From assembly GCF_905163445.1 (NCBI RefSeq), contig NC_053197.1, positions 9,052,001-9,116,000 of the forward strand: 64,000 nt of DNA. The letters are read 5' to 3'. Under the pieces are notes generated by a model. It made no database searches. It saw only the letters and a program-made list of their open reading frames with translations, and was not told where the DNA came from. A program made the position numbers and the translations under genes. Source of the DNA: Pararge aegeria (lineage: Eukaryota > Arthropoda > Insecta > Lepidoptera > Nymphalidae). This document shows, one piece after another, positions 44,140 through 55,940 of the stretch (within the stretch, counting starts at the first letter, position 1; each line of letters opens with the position of its first letter).

Positions 44140-44285
44140 GCGGTGATAGCGCATTAGGTAGAAGCTCGACTTCACTTTCGGGGGTCCGGGTTCGAATCCC
44201 AACACTCACGTCGTTTACGTTATAAGTAATTAAAATATCACTTGCTTCAACGGTGAATGAAAAAATCGTGAAGAAACCTGTAACC
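44140..44285 (+). repeat. SINE-B, 5' half
   Basis: It has GCGGTGATAGCGCATTAGG, a B box in CCGGGTTCGAATCCC, and CACTTGCTTCAACGGTGAAT. It stops after GTGAAGAAACCTG, where other sequence begins. Confidence 0.75.
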
Positions 44286-44329
44286 ATAATAACTTTCCAA
44301 TGAGGCCTTTATTATTCTTCAACGGTAGC

Positions 44330-44525
44330 ATCATCCTACCAACAATGACATGCCGCCAATCGATTTAGCGTTCCGGTACGATGCCGCTTAGAAACCGATT
44401 AGGGATATGGCTTATAAACTGCACACTGCAGATGAGCTCGATACAATCTTAGGCTTTATCATCACTTACCATCCGGTGAAATTGCAGTCAAGGACTAAAT
44501 TGTAGGGAATAAAAAAAAATTTGGT
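44330..44525 (+). repeat. SINE-A, core and 3' part
   Basis: It reads CGATTTAGCGTTCCGGTACG, TGCCGCTTAGAAACCGATTA and CATCACTTACCATCCGGTGA, ending in GTAGGGAATAAAAAAAA. The tRNA head is absent. Confidence 0.75.
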
Positions 44526-45129
44526 ATATTAAATGTCTTAAATGTCTTAGTTATTCAAATTGAGTACCTGAATCTGTAATGTATAACTGTAACTGCTAAT
44601 CTCTTAACTTGCTACGTTATGACAATTAAGTTTTAACACAGTCGCAAATAGACTTGCTTTCTAACAAGTTAATTGCAAAGTATCAGGTGCAAGTTATAGC
44701 ATAATATCTAGCATCACAGGCTACCTATTACTTAGTAACTGTCAGCTCGGATAGTGGTTACATATTATGTAAATTATTGTGATACAATATTCAAAGCATA
44801 CAAATTAAGTCATTATATACCTGAGTACCATACATAAGAAAATAAAAGCATCTTCACACAAAAGGAGGATACCAAATTTATACTAGATCCTACAATTAGT
44901 AAGCAGTAGGGTAAAGTTTTTTTTTGGCGTGGTGGAAAATCTATGAAATGGGTAACTCCGTCCACGTGGCCAGGACGGAGATTTGGTTGCACTTTCAATG
45001 TACTTATAACATTTAAAAGCTAAGCTACTAGGTATGCCTTAAAAAGTTTTATTGTTAAGAATGCATTAAAACCCTTTTTGAAAGCAATAATTGACGGGCC
45101 AAGCACATTGCAGATCGTAAGTAAAACTC

Positions 45130-45310
45130 CAACGCCCATATACAGAACAACACTTCGCAGGGCATGAAAGGAACATAAGGTATTGATAAGGTAAATGTAC
45201 CTGTAATTACATCGGCAACCAGGCCCTTTAGACCCGAGCATAGCAAAGCTGGTTGGCGGCACAATAAGCATGGTTTTTCCCCGGAGAAGCTCTACTGCTG
45301 CTGTAAGCCA
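45130..45310 (+). repeat. Dispersed repeat E
   Basis: CATGAAAGGAACATAAGG, CTGTAATTACATCGGCAACC and CCCTTTAGACCCGAGCATAG, then GGAGAAGCTCTACTGCTGCT, follow the repeat E order. The two overlapping minus-strand open frames here are shadows. Confidence 0.5.
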
Positions 45311-46139
45311 ACATTAGTCACTTATTCTCTTTTTCACTAACGACGAACAAGGCAATGCCTAAATAAGTAACTCTTAATCTGAGGAGATTTCTAGGCCAAC
45401 CGTTAACCAATAGTTATCACCTAAGAATTGACGAAACGTTTTTTTGTCTGCAGACATATCTTAAATCATTCGATTTAGGCGAGGCCTAGGTTTAGTGAAA
45501 ACGGGCATAATACCTAATGATATTATAAGTACTAGAAAAATAAAATCTCACTTTCCATAGGTGTATTTGCAGCCAAATTTCAAACATTAAAAGGCAAAGT
45601 TACCTAATTTGTGAAGGCTATCTTGTTTTATTAATAAAACGTGTTTTGAAGTGCAGATAATGTAGTTTCAAAGTAATATTTCAAGTGCCAGCTCATTGGT
45701 ATGCCTAAACTTACCCCTGGCGCGGTATTAGTGCTCTGCCATCTGACGTCTATGATCCGCTTACGAACTAATAACTCTTTGGGTTATAATGTTCTTTTCA
45801 TCTTAATTAACGATAAATTATTGTACTGCCTGATTTATTATTAACTACTACTACTGTATTTATAAACTACCAGCCGATGTCCGCGAATTATTCTCTGTTT
45901 GTTTTTGTTTTTAAATCATCCCGTAGGTAAAGTTCTACTTTTCTACGTTCTAGTATAACTAACTGCATGGCGTTTATCCCACACCTATCACAAGGCGGTA
46001 GTAATTCTTCCCCGGACGAACTCTGTCACAAAAAGTTGTACTACTGCTACAAACTCACAACAGTCTTTGGGCTGAACACAAATTATTAACTGCTTTTTTT
46101 GGGCATTCTGTTCTCTGCTTTGACCTAGGCTTTGCTAGT

Positions 46140-46280
46140 TATCACCCTATTGACAAAGGCGTTTAGCTTTCCGGTACGACGACGCCGCGTGGCGTTCGAT
46201 TATGGTATGGATTTAATATAATTGCCATACTTAATATATCTTAGAATGCATCGTCACTTAAAATCCCAAGATTCTGCTTA
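46140..46280 (+). repeat. SINE-A fragment
   Basis: GTTTAGCTTTCCGGTACGAC and ATCTTAGAATGCATCGTCAC, with a compressed middle, mark a decayed SINE-A copy. Confidence 0.55.
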
Positions 46281-46424
46281 AAGCTAGAACCTGCTTCAGT
46301 CCAGAAAGCGAAACTTATTTATGACTTGTAAATAATGGAATAGTTATTCGCGAAAGATAATAAAACCGCGAAACGGGCAGCAGTATCCTTTGTGCTACTA
46401 CTATAATACTGCGATCACGAAACC

Positions 46425-46508
46425 CTGTTGCCCATCGTGATGATTATGGGCAAACCCTTCCGTAGTGAGAGGCCTTTAGTCCAGCATTGGACTGTTATAG
46501 GCTATTCA
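46425..46508 (+). repeat. Dispersed repeat B, 3' part
   Basis: CCCATCGTGATGATTATGGG, GTAGTGAGAGGCCTTTAG and TCCAGCATTGGACTGTTATA are the sense orientation of the repeat at 790. Confidence 0.6.
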
Positions 46509-46650
46509 GAACCAACTTGAGCCTATAAAGTGAAACCCTAGTAATCGAGTGGTTATAGTTGTTTCATTGTTTCTATTACCTCATTCGAAAATACCTACGT
46601 TCGAAGTTGAGGAAGTCTAAAGAAGAGATGGACAAATTTTGGTGATATAG

Positions 46651-46930
46651 GGGAAGGGAGGGCAAGATGGAAGTAGTGCTCCATAAAAAAACACGTGAAG
46701 AGTGGCGGACGCCAACCCAGACTTGAGGTTGAGGGCAAAATGGAATTTGTCAAGGTTTTACTTTTAGAGTCGTAACACAGTTTTCACCATTAATTAAGCG
46801 TTGTTATTTACAAGTTCGTTTCATTCAATAAACTATCTCTCAAGACTGATTAAAACAATTAATTGCGCTACGTACTTTTTTTTTCTATTACCAACCAAAG
46901 TTCGATCTTCCATATTGCCCGCCCTTCCCC
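46651..46930. mobile_element. TA-flanked MITE, 280 bp, with 24-bp TIRs
   Basis: GGGGAAGGGAGGGCAAGATG plus GAAG (46651-46674) matches the reverse complement of 46907-46930 at 22 of 24 positions. The dinucleotide TA sits directly outside both ends (46649-46650 and 46931-46932), as expected for a Tc1/mariner-type target site. The interior is AT-rich without a transposase frame. Confidence 0.7.
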
Positions 46931-46932
46931 TA

Positions 46933-48212
46933 CTTGTAAAAGGAGTAGATAATGATAATGAGTTGACAGGTGATAGAATTTAATGGCAGTAAAATATATT
47001 TTGAGCTGACACCACATAGTGTGGGATAGGGACAAAAATAGAAGAAAATATACCTACTTACGTTCTTGTATGTACAAGTTATAAGCGCGTCATTCAACGG
47101 TCGTCTCACAAAAGCGGGAACGTAACTCAAGGCGCTGCATTAAAACATACCTCCTGAGTTTTGGTAAACATACTTTTAACCTTAACGTCTTATGAATGTA
47201 CTCGCTTGCATTGCGACAAGGTCGCGTGTGGAGGATTACATCATCTCTGAAAAGCTGTCGGAATTCTTCATAAGCCCCTGTCAACGTAACACTTTAAAAG
47301 GAGTGTGAGAACGTTGTGATATACTCGCATTTATAACAGCTTTACGTTACGTAATGCTTGCGTAAAAGTTCTTTTGTTCTTACAATCAAGATAAAATAGA
47401 TAATTATGCACAGATGGATGTCCTAATTATGTTTTTAATATGAAATTATCAACAGCTCTGTACATAAAAATATATCAGTGAATGGGAATCAACTTAGGGA
47501 TTAATTTCGAAAGTAAAAGAGATATCAAAAAATATACTTGCAAATACTAGTAGAAGAAAGAAAAATGATTCTAAGTGCAGATTACAAAAAAAATTATTCA
47601 ATAATCAAATTAACGTTTGATGTGTTTTTCGAATGTAAGTTGCGTTCTATTTTATTTTCAACAAATAGCACAGAAAATATACATATTCATTTCCTATTTA
47701 TTTGCGTATTTAAGTAATGTTTTACTTTAATACGCATTACAAACAAGAAAAGTTCGTACTGATTAATCAGAACTAACTTTGGATATTATTTAAACACACA
47801 GGAGACCACTAAATTCGTATAAAACTAATGAAATAAAAACGTTAAACTTTATAACTAGGTCACAACGAAAGTTTGGATCAGAATCTTTTCAAGACAAATA
47901 GCGCCCCTAACTGTCGAGATTAAGAGTTACTGCGTCATCGATTTAGTCGAAGCTAGCAGAAATTTGTTGGAGAACATAACTTTGATACCGCCCAAGATTA
48001 CAAAGTATAAGGATGGGATGTTATCAAATTCAATTTCACGATAAGGCAGCGATGTTCGAGTAGTGTTAGAAAACATTTGAATTATGTTCAGAAACCTATA
48101 GAACCTGTAGAAATACATACGTGAAAAATTATCAATTAAAAAATGTATGGCAAAAAATAACCGACGATACAACTAAAAAGCAGGTAATAAATGATATTCT
48201 ACAATTTTTTTT
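46933..48212. other. No recognisable feature
   Basis: Unassigned AT-rich sequence. Minus-strand frames at 46930-47284 and 47927-48172 show no recognisable motif. Confidence 0.3.
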
Positions 48213-48312
48213 GTCGGTGCGAAGTAAAATATAGATCTTTATTATTCGCATTCCTTTTTATTAAGCAGCAAGGAAATTACTAGTAATTTTCTACATTTTA
48301 CATGGCACCGAC
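48213..48312. repeat. Fold-back repeat, family I
   Basis: GTCGGTGCGAAGTAAAATAT (arm 48213-48234) and ACATTTTACATGGCACCGAC (arm 48291-48312) are reverse complements at about 19 of 22 positions. AAATTACTAGTAATTT inside is a perfect palindrome (48274-48289). The right flank TTAAAAATATT recurs near 63853. Confidence 0.55.
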
Positions 48313-48344
48313 TTAAAAATATTCTCAAGTGTCTAAAAAAGTAG

Positions 48345-49368
48345 TTTATTTTTTGTCAAAAAATTTTTTTGTGTAGTTCCGGTCCATACCCGACAAAATT
48401 CTGGGCTACCACACATAAATAAAAACTAAAAAAAAAACAGAATTTAGAACCTACTTTCTTACCCTCTTTTTAAGTCGTTTAAAAATAGAGCACAAGGTAG
48501 ACGTAGATAAGATACGTCTAACTTACTAGAACACATGATGTACCAAACAATACACGAATTCTCAGGGTGATTGATTGATTGAACAAATTGGGGGTTAACA
48601 ATTCAAGGCACACGACAGTGTGTCAGCCAAGGTTCAGCCAAGAATAAGGAACTGGTGACGCAGCTACTGCGTGTTATATTACATGAACCATTTAGAGGAA
48701 CCCTTGCCTTCTTTATATAACTCAAAATATTTTTATTTTTTTATTTTTATTGGATCATTAAACTGGCAACAATCAATGACGTTCATGAGAATAACATAAA
48801 TAAAAGAGAAAGACAGGAGATTGAAACCTTTTAGAAATGACCACAGCATGCTTAATTAAGATAAATCTTATCTATGTCATAGTCTAGTTTATAAACCAAA
48901 AGCTAATCAAATAACAAAGCATAATTTAAAACTTAATACCTGCAAAACTTTACAAAGAATAGTGATGATATAAAATTGAAAACGGAAAATATTTAACATA
49001 AACACATGAAATTTCGTTTTTTATTTGTATTACATCGTACATTTGTAAAACGGACCTACCAACTTGACAAAAGACCTACCAACTTATAAACCGATTCGTC
49101 GGTAATTTAATTGGATTGTTCTGTCAATGCATCAGTGCTACCGTTTCTGGATAGAATACTTTTGTATAGAACCTAAAGATTTTTTATATACCTAATAATT
49201 GATTTTAAGTTATACGGGTACAAAATTGTAACAAACAGTTTTCGATCAATGTTTTAAATACAAAATGTTGGCTCTGAAATAATCACTAGATATACTTTCA
49301 CAATACTATACTGATTACTAGTATCGATGGGCTTATTTCAATAATACGTTTAACCAGTCAACAAAGTA
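48345..49368. other. No recognisable feature
   Basis: AT-rich sequence left of the long LINE. GACCTACCAACTT occurs twice near 49053 and 49073. Confidence 0.3.
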
Positions 49369-49369
49369 T

Positions 49370-49405
<36 letters not shown>

Positions 49406-51631
49406 GGGACAATCAACAGGTTACAACAACAACTCTTAAAAACTAAACAAAAAATGAAATAACATATAAATGTAATATTGTAGACCCACTTAAAGACTGC
49501 CACAACTTGCAAATAAAAACTATATTGTTAGTTAGAAGGAGAAAAAACGATTAAGAGAGACATAAGCTAGCTAAACTAACACAAAAAAGAGTAAAGGAAA
49601 AAAATAATAATAATAATAACTAAGTTTAAACAGTACCACCGTATTGCGATAGGAAGTGATCCTTTAGTTTTTTTTTAAATATAGGAAGACTATCCCCTAT
49701 TATGTCTATGTCAAGCACTTTATTAATGCTGTTATACAAAGTTAACAACCTATTAATAGGCGCTGAGACCCCCAGATTTGTTTTCGAGACGGCAGCTTTA
49801 AAAGGCATATAATTTTTTACACGACTGAACGGCCTTGGGATTCTGACAGAAACTTTGTAAAGTAGATCAGACGCATCTAGGGCATTATTAAAAAGTCTAT
49901 ATAAAAAACAAAGGTCCAATAGTTTTCTACGATCAGATAGAGTTAATAACTTATAGTGCCGCAGTCTGGAAAAGTAGCTAGAATTAATATTACATAACTT
50001 ATCACCAAAACTTACATAATGCAGGAAGCGCTTTTGGATTCGTTCAATTCTCATAGAGTGAACATTATAATGAGGATTCCAAGCAACTGAACCATACTCA
50101 AGGAGACTCCTTGAAAGAGCGTTAAATAACAATATTTTGGTGTTCGAATTCCGAAAGTCTTTGGAGCTACGCTTAATGAACCCAGTGATTTTTGATGCTC
50201 TTTTACATATATTATCAATATGAGGAATGAAACTGAGTTTATGGTCGATGGTGATCCCTAAATCTCTAACACAATTTACATTTTGAACATCATGGCCATT
50301 TATACTGTACACGAATTGAAAAGGATGAACTTTTCTATGAAACGAAACACTATAGCATTTTTTATGATTTAGATCCATTTTGTTAGCGATGCACCACTGA
50401 GTTAAACAATTTAGATCATCCTGCAATAAGTAGGAGTCATTAAAAGAGTTGATCACTCTAAACGCTTTCAAGTCATCAGCGTAAAGCAAAACTTCAGAGT
50501 TAAAACAATGTATTATGTCATTGATGAATATATTAAAAAGCACCGAACCCAGGATGGATCCCTGGGGCACTCCTGAGCGAGCTATATAAGAAACAGAGGA
50601 TTCAAAGCCTCCCAAAACTACTGTCGTATGTCTATCTCTTAGGTAAGAATCAAACCAGTTAAGAATATTTCCGATAAAACCATAATATTTAAGCTTGTTA
50701 ATAAGAAGTTCGTGGTCGACTAGGTCGAACGCTTTTGAGAAGTCTGTATATAGTCCATCTACTTGTATATTTCTATCAACATGACATGATATATTATCAA
50801 TATAAGTAACAAGATTCGATGATGTAGATCTATGTTTATAGAAGCCATGCTGTCTTGTAGTTAAAATAGACTTCATGTGCCAGTTAATGTGAGGGCAAAC
50901 AAGTGACTCAAAAATTTTAGAAAATATAGGCAGCTTAGAAATTGGCCGATACTTTGTGATATCCCTTCTATCTCCACCTTTAAAGACAGGTACTATAAGA
51001 CCGACTTTCCATATCTTAGGAAAAATCCCCTCAAATAGCGATCTGTTAAATATGATAGTAAGGGGAATCGCAAGAATCTTAGCACAGTTTTTGATAAAAA
51101 TAGGAGGAACTTGATCAGCTCCGGCCCCTTTATTTATATCAATATTTAAGAGCATTTTTTTGACATCTTCTACTGAGAAAATTAAGTTATCCAAGACACC
51201 AACAGAATTCTGTATATTATCAGATATCTTATTAGAAAAGGCCGAAACATTTGAGTTACCTGAAGCAGACGTGTTGTAAACACTGGAGAAATGATTAACA
51301 AATTGGTTACATATACTGACGCCATCAGTAAAAGTATGATTATTATAAACCATAGATGCAGGGAAATCACACTTATTATTGCGTCGCTGCTTCAGATAAC
51401 TCCAAAAATACTTTGTATTGGACTTTAAACTAGCTTCCACCCTATCAATATATTTTTTATAACAAGAACTTATAAGTATCTCACACCTAGATCTCAGCAA
51501 CTTGAACTCGATTTCATCAAGCGGATTATCAAATTTTCTAAATCGAATTCTATATTTATCCTTTTCCTCGACTCGTTTGATGAGGTTTCTAGTATACCAA
51601 AGTAATCGAAGATCGAACAATTCATACCTTG
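49369..51631 (-). mobile_element. APE-type LINE (CR1/Jockey-like), 5'-truncated, long copy
   Basis: On the minus strand the copy starts near 51631, codes for a reverse transcriptase to 49626, continues through a 3' UTR of about 220 bp and ends in nine TAAA units (49369-49404, TTTA on the plus strand). The endonuclease domain and ORF1 are absent, so it was truncated during insertion. No clear target duplication was found next to the tail. The coding frame is open throughout, which suggests a fairly young insertion. The tail type and C-terminal layout point to the CR1/Jockey superfamily. The clade cannot be fixed by eye. Confidence 0.85.
49626..51620 (-). CDS. Reverse transcriptase of a LINE, N-terminally truncated
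   Basis: This 664-residue frame is the RNA-dependent DNA polymerase that would copy the element into DNA by target-primed reverse transcription. Residues 201-240 hold the entry to the RT domain (KVGLIVPVFKGGDRRDITKY, then RPISKLPIFSKIFE). Motif A is DFSKAFD at 293-299, motif B GVPQGSILGS at 350-359 and motif C YADD at 380-383, so the three catalytic aspartates (293, 381, 382) are all present. The post-RT part has FLHYVSFGDKL at 532-542, and LLEYGSVAWNP at 506-516 fits the usual 'EYGS..W.P' block. The usual proline after ILG is a serine. The first residue is a TTG, and the frame extends upstream only to PISRYE before a stop, so the true N-terminus with the endonuclease is missing. The protein is probably not made or not competent alone. 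No host gene overlaps it. Confidence 0.9.
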   Translation of the reverse strand: MFDLRLLWYTRNLIKRVEEKDKYRIRFRKFDNPLDEIEFKLLRSRCEILISSCYKKYIDRVEASLKSNTKYFWSYLKQRRNNKCDFPASMVYNNHTFTDGVSICNQFVNHFSSVYNTSASGNSNVSAFSNKISDNIQNSVGVLDNLIFSVEDVKKMLLNIDINKGAGADQVPPIFIKNCAKILAIPLTIIFNRSLFEGIFPKIWKVGLIVPVFKGGDRRDITKYRPISKLPIFSKIFESLVCPHINWHMKSILTTRQHGFYKHRSTSSNLVTYIDNISCHVDRNIQVDGLYTDFSKAFDLVDHELLINKLKYYGFIGNILNWFDSYLRDRHTTVVLGGFESSVSYIARSGVPQGSILGSVLFNIFINDIIHCFNSEVLLYADDLKAFRVINSFNDSYLLQDDLNCLTQWCIANKMDLNHKKCYSVSFHRKVHPFQFVYSINGHDVQNVNCVRDLGITIDHKLSFIPHIDNICKRASKITGFIKRSSKDFRNSNTKILLFNALSRSLLEYGSVAWNPHYNVHSMRIERIQKRFLHYVSFGDKLCNINSSYFSRLRHYKLLTLSDRRKLLDLCFLYRLFNNALDASDLLYKVSVRIPRPFSRVKNYMPFKAAVSKTNLGVSAPINRLLTLYNSINKVLDIDIIGDSLPIFKKKLKDHFLSQYGGTV

Positions 51632-51834
51632 AAATTGGTCAATCGAGGGTTACGAACATTAATCATTTAAAAGTCACCTCTATTTATAGATATACTAAAA
51701 TAACTTTCTACTGAAAACATATTATATTTCACCGTGTTAAGCGAGGTATCCTTATTTAGTTCTACCCTCACCTTTCTACTATCGAACCGCGATGCTAAAA
51801 GGGTTTGTACTGTTACGTTTGACGACCTCTCTGG

Positions 51835-52085
51835 GGACTAAAGCGCTGTTATTTTCAGTGGGAGGTCCCGGAAGTGATTTAGTATTCCAGTAGGATTTCG
51901 CGTAGAAACCGATCAGGAGTATGGTTTATACGCGACATTTAACTAACTACCATATGCTATAACTGCCATACCCCTAACAAGTAACCGGTTAGCCCGTTCA
52001 AGACTGCATCATCGCTTACCATCTGGTGAGATTGAGGTCAAGGGCTATCTTGTAGTGGAATAAATAAAAAACTCTGTAAAAATCT
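51835..52085 (+). repeat. SINE-A with head, internally shortened
   Basis: The head remnant TCAGTGGGAGGTCCCGGAAG is followed by TCGCGTAGAAACCGATCAGG, then AGACTGCATCATCGCTTACC and ATCTGGTGAGATTGAGGTCA. The tail is GTGGAATAAATAAAAAA. A further scrap (ATCTACCATCAGGTTTGATT) lies at 52248. Confidence 0.7.
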
Positions 52086-52460
52086 TAAAAGCTCTTAAAA
52101 AAGTGTACCTTAAACATACGAAGCGCCTTTGCTTTCTAATTTCTAATAAGCACTGCAAAGACCTGACACGATGAATCCAGCTTTTGTCTTACCAGCTGCA
52201 GTGAGTGCATGTTCAAGGTAAACGCGCTCACTTTTAGGCCGCTATCGATCTACCATCAGGTTTGATTGTAGTCCCACATATTACGTTGATACGAAGAAAT
52301 ATAAATAGTTTTTCATTCCTTATCGAACTCAGAACACTAAATTCCACTACAATCTCACCATGCACTAACCTTGACGAGGTATGGAAATCGTGTAGATTCA
52401 TACTTTTAATTATTTTTTACACGGCATAGTTGCTTTTACAACAGATAATAGTAAAGTAAG

Positions 52461-52515
52461 ATTAAAATGTACACGGCTACATATTTACTTCTAACGTGGA
52501 TGTGTACATTTTAAT
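52461..52515. repeat. Inverted repeat, 14-bp arms
   Basis: ATTAAAATGTACAC (52461-52474) and GTGTACATTTTAAT (52502-52515) are exact reverse complements around a 27-nt spacer that does not pair further. Confidence 0.7.
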
Positions 52516-54774
52516 GATATAGCCAGACGTATGGAAAATATCGTACACGTATTTCTATTAAATTTACTAAGTATGCATAATGTAAAGTATAAAAAATTTT
52601 ACTCGGTAAAACCTATTGTATCTTTTCTGTCTGCGATCTTCTGATAGCTAAATAACTTTAGGTTGAAATTGTCCCATCCATCCATCATATTATTTTACCG
52701 TCATAACTACCTATAAATTTATTAGCATAATATTAGGTATGGTGACATCGAACAGTTTCTTATTAATAAATGGTTAAGTAAAGCACCTATCGCAGTTATT
52801 CAGGCCCGTTTTTACTTACGATGAACAAGGCAATGCCTCGATAAGTAACGCCTAATCAAAGAAGCCTAGGCTAAATTTGAGTACCTTTCACCAATCATTT
52901 TCACTCATATAACATAACTTGTCTATGATTCTTGCCACTAGATGTGGTGTTTTGTGTTTGTATTATCATATTTTTCATCGTTCATATCGATTTAAGGATA
53001 TTAAAAAAACTAAATTATATTTTTTTCATCTCTCAGATGTCACTTTACGAGTTCCCGCACATCACGCACGGAAAAATCGGTGTCGTAACTTTAGATGGCC
53101 CCTAACGCCGTAAATCATCGTTTTTTTCTCTACGAATCATCTTAGGCACCTGATTTAAGCGTTTACTAGATTTAGAGAAACCGGGCATTGGTCTCTCACC
53201 TTTAAAATCTACAAAATTATTGCGGAGTTATCAATATTGACACTTAGACTAACTTAGAGTAACTTGAATCTTTCTTGAAAACTAATTTTAAAATTGTTAG
53301 ACAAAGACATATTACCAAACGATTAAGCATTCCCATACGATGTTGCACATAAATCCGTTAGGGCATTTTAACTGGCACTATTGAGATCTTGGTCAAAGTG
53401 AGTACGCTATAGGTAGGTTACGTGTACCTTTATGATACCTTGACCGACCTATATATACCCTACCTACCTATCTACCTTTCCACTACCTAATATCTGTAAC
53501 TCATAGTGTTTCCGTCACCGGAAAGTTGGTTGAACGGGTTAAATTTTGTTTGTATACAAGTTAGCTTTGATAGCGCTAAAGATTTTCTACACCTATCGTA
53601 TTAAAACTCAAATGCTTTGGCGGTTAGGTTTAATATGATTATGTTCTTAATGTGATATCGCGAACTATATGTTACTCATTTAATTTAAGTAGGCAAATAC
53701 CCACCCGAAACAATTTATTTTAATGAAAAAAAAACTTTCTTATTATTACAATAAACAGAGAATAAACTTATTATCAACGTTCTCCGAATACCGAACGATA
53801 GTTCGTTGTCTATCACTCTTAAATGACGAAGTTGCAGGCAACAGCTAGTTAAAAAAAAATATACTTCCTTTCACCCTTTAATAAAAAAGTAACCTATAGT
53901 TTTTTTTAAAACATTCAAACTTATTCAATATATATAAATTTACAATTTCACTTAGCATAACTTAATATGCCATAGAAGATAAATTACAACTTTGCAATGA
54001 TCTTATCAATGCTTTACCGCCACGAGTATCAATATAGATGTAATAACAACATTTCTTGCATTCTCTTTATCTGTCATCTACCATTAAGTATCCATACTGT
54101 GTGTCTGTTTATTTATTTGTAGAATGCCGCGGTAACTGTTTATTTTCCCGGAATAATAAATATCACAAATGCGAGATATCGCAAAATTACGTAAGATTTG
54201 TTTAGCCGCTTGGCCGTGATTAGAATAGAATAAAATAGTCAAAATTTATTGAAACAAGACATAAAGAAACAATATTAGTAAACGAGAAATAGTACTTAAT
54301 GCTAGGGTGCTAAAGTTGCCTTATCACTAATGCTGCAAAAAGTAAAAATAACATTGAGAGTATATTATTGATAAAGTTAAAATATATTTTTACAACAACG
54401 CAGAAACAGTTCCCTGGTGCGTTTCCGAGTAAAAAGGCATATTATGTTCTTCTCCAGGTTACACATATATATATAAAAAACATACATATATAAACAGATT
54501 AACGTTTATAAAATTAGTATCGACGCGACTAAACCTTTCACAGAAAAATCCATTGTTGAAAATGGAATAAAATATCCATCCAGTAGTTTCTGACATAAGC
54601 GCTAACAGACGTAGGCAGTCTGTAAAAAATCAACAAAAATCTGTGAGCTTTACCAGCGAAAGCCGCCTAAACCGTTAGATTTATTTCAAAACAATACACT
54701 GTGGGCAGTTTAGAAAGCAAGTTGATAAGTAGATAACTACCGTAATTTTAATGCTGCAAAAATATTTATTTATT
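52516..54774. other. Largely unassigned
   Basis: A Helitron-like 3' end (GACGAAGTTGCAGGCAACAG, then CTAGTT) lies at about 53825-53850. The stretch 53450-53490 is rich in CTAC/CTAT units. The rest is AT-rich without a recognised family. Confidence 0.35.
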
Positions 54775-54880
54775 TATACCCTTTATTTGCACACTACAAG
54801 TTAAAAAAACAGAAGAAGAATAAAAAAAACACATGACAGAAGCAGTATACAAAAGGTGGCTTATCTCTTAGGATAAGGAA
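54775..54880 (-). repeat. Dispersed repeat H
   Basis: The plus strand ACCCTTTATTTGCACACTAC and GTATACAAAAGGTGGCTTAT are the reverse of the repeat H body and end. Confidence 0.5.
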
Positions 54881-55009
54881 AGCATGAGGATAATATGTTG
54901 GCATAAGCAGGTTGTGTATAATTACGTCAAATAAAGAAAGAAAAGTTTTTTTTTTCGATCTAATACGTGTAAAACAAATAAAAGCCAACCATTCAGAATA
55001 TTCAGTTGT

Positions 55010-55195
55010 CACACTCTCTCACCTTCCGCCAGGTGTCGTACGAGGCGACTTAGGGAATATAACGCCGTATACCCAGCGTCATCTGCGTATTATTTAGGTA
55101 GCATCTACTGCGATCACCAACCCGTTTTCCCAGCGTGGTGATTATTAATAAACGCTCCCTATGTGAGAGGTCTTGAGACCAGCAGTGGACTTTTA
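55010..55195 (+). repeat. Dispersed repeat B
   Basis: TCGTACGAGGCGACTTAGGG, TCCCAGCGTGGTGATTATTA, TGTGAGAGGTCTTGAGACCA and GCAGTGGACTTTTATT give the full order of family B. The shadow translation PPGVVRGDLG recurs in the copy at 790. Confidence 0.65.
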
Positions 55196-55844
55196 TTCTA
55201 TTAATGATATTGATTATGTACTGTTCAGCTTATTTCAAGATGAACAGATAATATCCATAACTGAGAGTCACCGCATCATCGGTAAAGTTAGGCGAGTTAA
55301 ACTTGGTTCGGTAGCATGTAAACTTTGATAGCGCTCAAGATAACGAAGTAGGTACAACTATTGCTATTATAACAGAATTAGCAAATAGCTTGGCGGTCAG
55401 ATTCGATAGTTGCCGAAACGTTATAATTTCAGTTACGTAATACCGTTCAGTACCTACACTGATTTGTAACCTTAAAACAAGTAGTTCACACTAAAGTTTA
55501 CAAGTAGAGAAATTTATGTTATTTTCAACATACATTATGATTGACATCATATTTCCAGTACTAATATAACTATCTATTATGGTGGCATTAACATGCCACC
55601 GTTAAATTATTGAAATAAATAATATCTAGAGATGATAAAAAGTAAATACATTTACAATTGTAAAGAAGTAACTAGGTGCTTAAATGATTATTATAATTTA
55701 AAAAAAAAACTTCAAAACCTTTCAAAAATTGTTAATCAAAAATATTTTAAATAACTAGTAAATTTAACTTAACTTAAAAGTGTAACAGTCACAACTCAGA
55801 GGACATGCCTGATGCGACATAGAATAAAAACCTGTTGTAGGTTG
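55196..55844. other. No recognisable feature
   Basis: AT-rich unassigned sequence. Confidence 0.3.
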
Positions 55845-55940
55845 TAGTTTTACTTAGCGATAAGGCCGCCTTTTGTATCTGTTTGTTCTTTTTTTTGTCT
55901 CGTTTTTCTGAGTGGTGTACGAATAAAGAGTATAAAGTTT
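55845..55940 (+). repeat. Dispersed repeat H
   Basis: TTTTACTTAGCGATAAGGCC, GCCTTTTGTATCTGTTTG and GTGGTGTACGAATAAAGAGT form the typical repeat H end. Confidence 0.65.
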
